Of a DNA stretch of 33,027 nt, positions 28,588 to 33,027 are shown in pieces; positions within the stretch are counted from its first letter, which is position 1; each line of letters starts with the position of its first letter. The stretch lies in contig CANRNM010000007.1 of the NCBI GenBank assembly GCA_947631975.1, forward strand, positions 1-33,027. The letters run 5' to 3'. A program made the translations under genes and the position numbers. Below the pieces are notes generated by a model. The model was not told the origin of the DNA. It saw only the letters and a program-made list of their open reading frames with translations, and ran no database searches. Source of the stretch: an uncultured Clostridia bacterium (lineage in GTDB: Bacteria > Bacillota > Clostridia > Lachnospirales > CAG-274).

Positions 28588-31500
28588 TTACTCTGTAATA
28601 ATAGTATTTAAAGCAAATGTCTTCGCAGGACCGTAAACGGTTTCGTCATCTGCTGTTTTCTGTAATGTTCTTACATAGAGATTTTCAGCATCTCCAAGAT
28701 TATCTTTCGTTGCATCTTTTATGACATAAGCAAAGATGTATTTACCTTCTTCTGTGATCTCTTTTTGTTTACTTCCGCCTTTTTCCGTATATGTTATTTT
28801 TTCATATACATTATCATCTGTGTATTGTTCCTTTGTATCAGTAATAAGATTATCCTTGGTAGAAAGTAAGAAGCCTATATTATCTGCACCCTTAATATTA
28901 CCCTTTGCAATAGTAGCATATACAATAAGATTTTTGTTGTTGTCTGCCACAACGCCTATTTCATTACTACTTGCGCCGGTTTCGTCAACTATTGAAGGTG
29001 TATAATGCTTAGGTGTCCAGCCGTTTAGATAAGCAGTATCAATGCTTGCAATGAGTTTATTATAGTCCTCATCTGACATGTGTATCTTATCAATCGGAAT
29101 ATTAGTTTTGTTTCCTTCTTCAGGTTGTGATAAAAATTCTTCATCGCCTTTCTTATTCATGTATTCGCCAAAATTAGCTGAACTAGGCTGTCTGCCGCTC
29201 ATTTCGTGCCAGCCTTCATCAGGAACGCATCCATTTGTCTGAGTATTTATAAACTTAACATCTGCGCCTTCTTTCCAAGGTCTGCCATAATAAGCTGTTG
29301 CAGGATACTCCTGATTAATTGTATTTGCTTTAATAGTACAATTAAGGAAAAGATATTTAGTATTCTGTGCAGCTGTAATGTAGCTAGCCTTGTCACTCTC
29401 TTGATAGCCTAATATCTGGAGTGTACAGCTTTCAAATACCATATCGCCTGCACCACATATATAGTCTACATTACCGCCAAGTACACATTCCTTGAAATAT
29501 GCTTTTTTATTGTGAGCGCTATTATATCCTATAGCGTCCTGACTACTTAAAACAGTTACCTTGTAGAATTCTGCATTATCACTTTTATCTGAAAGTGCCA
29601 GTGCATTTGCTCTTTCTTTGGCAGCATATGTAGTTACATCAACAGAGGCATTGCCGTATCTTCTATAGCATCTGTCATTCTCTTCTTCTGCTCCAAAATT
29701 ATCGAGTTCATCAGGATCATATATAACTGCATTGTTTTCTATCTTACAGATATATGCTCCGTCTGCCTTTTCTTTATCATCTATTACATAGTTATATGTA
29801 TTTTTAAAGGTAACATTTTCAGCATAGAAGTAAGGTGCGTCTACTATAACAACACCGCCCCAGAATTTTGAGCTTGCAATGTTTTTTTCGTATTTATCGT
29901 GGAAAAGCTCGTCATCATAAAAGCCGTCTGAATTTACGCTGTAATAAGCACCGCGCATACCGTAATACCAACTTATGGTATGACCATCGCCATCACCTAC
30001 TATAGAAACATAAGGTACATCTACATGAACCTGTTCCTGTATATCTTCAGTAAGTGTTATTGTTACTCTACCGTCTTCATCCAGTGTTCTGTCCATGGCT
30101 TTTATAGCTTCAATAGCCTTAGTAATCGTAGGATAATCACCGGGAACCTTAATATCTTTCTTTGTTTCTACTGCATTCTGTACCTTTATCCATTTAAGGT
30201 ATGTATTATCTGCCTTTATGTTTACAGTTACACTTGTTTCTTCTCCGTCTGATGTATAAGAGGTTGTTTTAGGATTGCTTTCGCTTGAACCATCGCCTTG
30301 TGTAACGGTTACCACGTTTTGACCGTTAATATCCCATGTACCACTGTTCCAGCCTGCAACAGTTACAGTCTGCTTACCGGTTACGGGAACGATTATTGTT
30401 GAGTTGGTTTTACAGAGTACAGCCTTACCCTGATGTTCATCGACACCTGCAGAATATTTAAGTTTAGAACCCTCTCCCAGCTTAATATCATCAGAGAGCA
30501 TATACGTTGTAACTGAAGGCATTACAAAGAATATTTCTTCATTTTCAACATTATTGTCACCAACGTGTACCCTGTTCTTTGTAGCAGCACCGTTCTTTGT
30601 AACGGCTACGGTATTATAATCACCTGGTTTTACACTTGCAGTATAGGTCACATTACCGCCGTTGCCTGCAGCATTTATATCAAATTTAGTCTCAGGGTCC
30701 TCCATACTTACAAACTGAATGCTTGTAATATCAGAAGCATCGGTTACAGCACCTGTTATTTCACCCGATACAGTTATATTACCCTGTGACTCAACATCAA
30801 TTGTTATTTCACTCTGACTATCGACCGTAATGGTTCTTTCACCACCTACTGTAGCCTTAAAATTAATATCGCTTGATTTTATATTATAAGTATGGTTTTT
30901 GAGAAGAGAAATACTTCCATCGTTTGTAACAGCCTGATATTTTTCACCTGTCAATGTATCTATAAAACCTATTTCAGGCGTTGGCTGTTCTGAGGTATTA
31001 TTTATTTTTACATTGATATCTTGAGGTGTTTCTTCGGTAACCTCTATTATACCGAAATAATCATTTCCGCCCATAACAACAGGAACATATGATTTCTCGG
31101 CAAGATTTACAGTTCCATAAACCTTATTTATAGTATCTGAGTTCTTTGCAACTTTGTTGATAGTCATAGGTATGTTAGGCGAAAATGTAGTTATAGAAAT
31201 AGTTGATACGCCTTCTTTAACAGGAATACTTACAATAGTATCCTTGTTTACCTGTGCCCAGTTGCTGTAAGATACACCGTCATTGTTTAGTCTTACAGAA
31301 TTAAACTTTGCACCGGTTGCTGTAGCATCAATAATAAGGTCGTGGAATGTCTGCTTTGAACCCTGATTTACTTCAATACCTTTTTCATTTATTAATTCCT
31401 TATCATTCAAGAAATCCCATTTTGTTCCAAATTCAGCGGGAACTTGTTCCTTTTCCGGATCCGGTTTGATAGTTAAGTAGTGAATGTATGTATTGCTAGG

Positions 31501-32505
31501 GAAAGTCAAGGTAATAGTTGCACCTGTACCCTCGTATCTAAGTTTGTATTCCTTATCTTCTGTCTGGGTACCTTTAATATCCGTATTAGATTCAATAATA
31601 CCATTACCATCAACTTCAGCCGTTAATGTTGCTTCACTATTGTTATATCTACAACCGCCATACAAAATATCTGTATCACCGGGAACTTTAAATGATATTT
31701 TTGTTTCAGAGTTAATTCTTAAACCATGATTATTGCTGCCTGTCTCATATGAAATATTACCATTTAATTTTAAGTTGCCCTTATCAATATACTTATCATT
31801 GCCTGCCGTTGCAGAAAAACCATTGTATATTGATTCATCTTTTAAAAACTGGTAATCATAGGGTTCACCCTTTTTCATTTCTGCCAATCCGGTTATGTCA
31901 CCTTTAACAGTTATGCCTAAATAGTGAATATATGAGCCGACAGGAACAGTAATAGTTATTGTATCTTCTCCGCCTGTGTATTCAATAGTTGTTGCGCTTG
32001 ATGCATCTGTCTGACAGGATGAACTTTTATTTGAAAAGCTTTCTGGTTTTAAAGTACCGTCTCCTTCTTTTGCAACGGTAATATCTATAGCACCATTATT
32101 AGGCCATGCGCAAACTCCTAATTGTATTGTTGCATCACCTGCAACCTTAAACTTTATAGTTGCTTCACCGTTAAAGTATAAACTACCATGCTTGGTACGA
32201 TAACAAACACCATCTGTATTATTTGAGGCTGTAACAGATACATAGCCATCTTTTGAATCATATGAAGTTATACTTGTAGTGATTGGATCTGAATCTCCAT
32301 ATGATGGCAATAGAGTATCCGAATAGTCTGAGAATGTGCCATTACCTCCTTCGGTAGCAAAATTTTTAAAAGAATAACTTAATGTTTTATCCTTTGGAAT
32401 AACTGTCAATTCTTCCGCGCTTGCCGTTACCGTCATAATGCTCACGCAAGAAAGCATCATAACCAACGCCATAAGAGCGCTTATGCCCTTTCTAAATTTT
32501 TTCAT
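28588..32505 (-). CDS. Large secreted pectin methylesterase (CE8)
   Basis: Removes methyl esters from pectin, making it a substrate for the pectate lyases in this window. 1305 aa: signal peptide (1-30); about 750 residues of beta-sandwich modules, of which three end in related motifs (SYIHYLGITVKG near 200, NTYIHYLTIKPD near 348, NTYLKWIKVQN near 776); then the CE8 beta-helix (about 784-1120). Catalytic landmarks are QDAIGYN (Asp990), GNVDYICGAG (Asp1014) and GRPW (Arg1075, Trp1077). The C-terminal 125 residues form an extra beta domain. Unlike the two lyases it has no dockerin, and unlike the esterase no SLH-like repeats. The ribosome binding site is GGGAGG. The gene is more AT-rich than most neighbours. 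Confidence 0.93.
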   Translation of the reverse strand: MKKFRKGISALMALVMMLSCVSIMTVTASAEELTVIPKDKTLSYSFKNFATEGGNGTFSDYSDTLLPSYGDSDPITTSITSYDSKDGYVSVTASNNTDGVCYRTKHGSLYFNGEATIKFKVAGDATIQLGVCAWPNNGAIDITVAKEGDGTLKPESFSNKSSSCQTDASSATTIEYTGGEDTITITVPVGSYIHYLGITVKGDITGLAEMKKGEPYDYQFLKDESIYNGFSATAGNDKYIDKGNLKLNGNISYETGSNNHGLRINSETKISFKVPGDTDILYGGCRYNNSEATLTAEVDGNGIIESNTDIKGTQTEDKEYKLRYEGTGATITLTFPSNTYIHYLTIKPDPEKEQVPAEFGTKWDFLNDKELINEKGIEVNQGSKQTFHDLIIDATATGAKFNSVRLNNDGVSYSNWAQVNKDTIVSIPVKEGVSTISITTFSPNIPMTINKVAKNSDTINKVYGTVNLAEKSYVPVVMGGNDYFGIIEVTEETPQDINVKINNTSEQPTPEIGFIDTLTGEKYQAVTNDGSISLLKNHTYNIKSSDINFKATVGGERTITVDSQSEITIDVESQGNITVSGEITGAVTDASDITSIQFVSMEDPETKFDINAAGNGGNVTYTASVKPGDYNTVAVTKNGAATKNRVHVGDNNVENEEIFFVMPSVTTYMLSDDIKLGEGSKLKYSAGVDEHQGKAVLCKTNSTIIVPVTGKQTVTVAGWNSGTWDINGQNVVTVTQGDGSSESNPKTTSYTSDGEETSVTVNIKADNTYLKWIKVQNAVETKKDIKVPGDYPTITKAIEAIKAMDRTLDEDGRVTITLTEDIQEQVHVDVPYVSIVGDGDGHTISWYYGMRGAYYSVNSDGFYDDELFHDKYEKNIASSKFWGGVVIVDAPYFYAENVTFKNTYNYVIDDKEKADGAYICKIENNAVIYDPDELDNFGAEEENDRCYRRYGNASVDVTTYAAKERANALALSDKSDNAEFYKVTVLSSQDAIGYNSAHNKKAYFKECVLGGNVDYICGAGDMVFESCTLQILGYQESDKASYITAAQNTKYLFLNCTIKANTINQEYPATAYYGRPWKEGADVKFINTQTNGCVPDEGWHEMSGRQPSSANFGEYMNKKGDEEFLSQPEEGNKTNIPIDKIHMSDEDYNKLIASIDTAYLNGWTPKHYTPSIVDETGASSNEIGVVADNNKNLIVYATIAKGNIKGADNIGFLLSTKDNLITDTKEQYTDDNVYEKITYTEKGGSKQKEITEEGKYIFAYVIKDATKDNLGDAENLYVRTLQKTADDETVYGPAKTFALNTIITE

Positions 32506-32530
32506 GGAAAAATTCCTCCCTTTTAATTTT

Positions 32531-32644
32531 TATTTATTTGCGCAAAAAAGCAAAAGGACAAAAAAACTACCCCCGTCCCATGCGAGATCCTTGGATCTCG
32601 CGTGGGGGGGGGTAAAATCGGTCGCTTTTTTGCGCAAATATTTA
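32531..32644. repeat. MITE-like element with terminal inverted repeats
   Basis: TTTGCGCAAAAAAGC (32537-32551) and GCTTTTTTGCGCAAA (32624-32638) are perfect 15-bp inverted ends, flanked by TATTTA on both sides (32531-32536 and 32639-32644), like a target-site duplication. The interior is a strong hairpin. It lies in the leader of the pectin methylesterase gene. Confidence 0.6.
32560..32613 (-). terminator. Intrinsic terminator (attenuator) inside the pectin methylesterase leader
   Basis: On the minus strand ACCCCC, CCCA and GCGAGATC pair in order with GATCTCGC, TGGG and GGGGGT, giving about 18 pairs. The sequence AG and seven T residues follow. It lies between the promoter at 32662 and the start codon, so it would stop most transcripts unless relieved. 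Confidence 0.7.
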
Positions 32645-32661
32645 ATTTACTTTCATTATTA

Positions 32662-32690
32662 AGTATACTAAATTTGCCCAAAACGGACAA
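32662..32690 (-). promoter_or_regulatory. Promoter of the pectin methylesterase gene
   Basis: On the minus strand, TTGTCC (32685-32690), a 17-nt spacer and TATACT (32662-32667). It gives a leader of about 150 nt carrying the terminator hairpin. Confidence 0.65.
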
Positions 32691-32821
32691 TGTATATTTT
32701 GCATAGTTTAAAAATAATTTTTTTGTGCAAAATGCAAAAATAGGATGTTGGTTTAGGTATACGAGGCACGCCCCGGCATTGTAAAGTAGTACAAATTATA
32801 GATTTTGTTACATCCTTGTGT

Positions 32822-32869
32822 GTAGGGGCGACTTGTAGTCGCCCGCGGGCGAACGCAGTTCGCCCCTAC
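32822..32869. repeat. Double palindrome of the GTAGGGGCG family
   Basis: GGGCGAC-TTGTA-GTCGCCC (32826-32844) is followed by GGGCGAAC-GCA-GTTCGCCC (32847-32865), enclosed by GTAGGGG (32822-32828) and CCCCTAC (32863-32869). Either two small hairpins or one large one can form. Confidence 0.8.
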
Positions 32870-32879
32870 AATTAAAAAG

Positions 32880-33027
32880 GCTATTTGCTCGTGCGAGCTG
32901 CTAGTCTGCCCCGTAGGGGCAGGGAGCAAATAGCTCGCACAGTAATGACACTTTTGTGCGGTATTAATTCCACTAACCTATGGGGCACAAAAGCCGTTAG
33001 GGGTGTGGGGCGACTCGGAACGCCCCA
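32880..33027. repeat. Interlocked palindromes at the right edge
   Basis: No gene is seen from 32506 to the right edge. CTATTTGCTC (32881-32890) pairs with GAGCAAATAG (32924-32933), and GTGCGAG (32891-32897) pairs with CTCGCAC (32934-32940). CTGCCCC-GTA-GGGGCAG (32906-32922) lies inside. CTTTTGTGC near 32950 pairs with GCACAAAAG near 32985, and TGGGGCG..CGCCCCA closes the window. Confidence 0.7.

Overview
The window looks like chromosomal DNA from a spore-forming, anaerobic, plant-polysaccharide-degrading Clostridia (Firmicutes), probably a gut or rumen member of the Oscillospiraceae/Lachnospiraceae type. The reasons are strong AGGAGG ribosome binding sites, TTGACA/TATAAT-type promoters, two dockerin-bearing pectate lyases, a GerS-like germination lipoprotein beside alanine racemase, a sigma-K-like promoter in front of a Cys/Asn-rich coat-like protein, and small lipoproteins with Firmicute lipoboxes. 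I cannot name the species from the sequence.

Layout. 1-4304: adenine deaminase, a secreted rhamnogalacturonan-acetylesterase-like SGNH hydrolase with an SLH-like tail, and a small hypothetical protein, all on the minus strand. 4305-4743: palindromic repeats between duplicated hairpins. 4744-8079: a very large PL1 pectate lyase with a C-terminal dockerin. 8160-11930: an AT-rich McrBC type IV restriction pair enclosed by terminators. 11946-15744: a tight minus-strand run of a PL9 pectate lyase with an N-terminal dockerin, a YgiT-type zinc finger, an SseB-like protein and a nitronate monooxygenase-like flavoprotein. 15942-17834: a plus-strand operon of a NusG-II protein, a Gx transporter and ApbE, pointing to flavin/extracytosolic redox chemistry. 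17835-20442: repeats, a candidate small RNA, a lipoprotein, the Cys-rich coat-like gene and tRNA-Thr(CGT). 20443-24277: phosphoglucomutase, an unknown protein and a membrane diguanylate cyclase. 24500-24790: an unannotated type I toxin-antitoxin-like locus. 24862-28391: mazF, alr, gerS-like and a one-TM protein on minus, with endonuclease III divergent on plus. 28419-32505: a 50-aa peptide gene directly downstream of a 1305-aa pectin methylesterase. 32506-33027: a leader attenuator or MITE and a dense cluster of palindromes.

How it fits together. Four secreted enzymes (pectin methylesterase, rhamnogalacturonan-acetylesterase-like esterase, PL1 and PL9 lyases) would de-esterify and cleave pectin. 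Two carry dockerins of one sequence type, one carries an SLH-like tail and one has no visible anchor, so this is a pectinolytic neighbourhood with mixed display strategies. Defence and toxin genes (McrBC, MazF, the type I-like peptide, YgiT) are interspersed.

The items most worth following are the 20-codon hydrophobic peptide with a convergent consensus antisense promoter (24485-24788), the 50-aa peptide at 28419-28571, the terminator inside the pectin methylesterase leader, and a consensus minus-strand promoter with no gene at 18334-18362.
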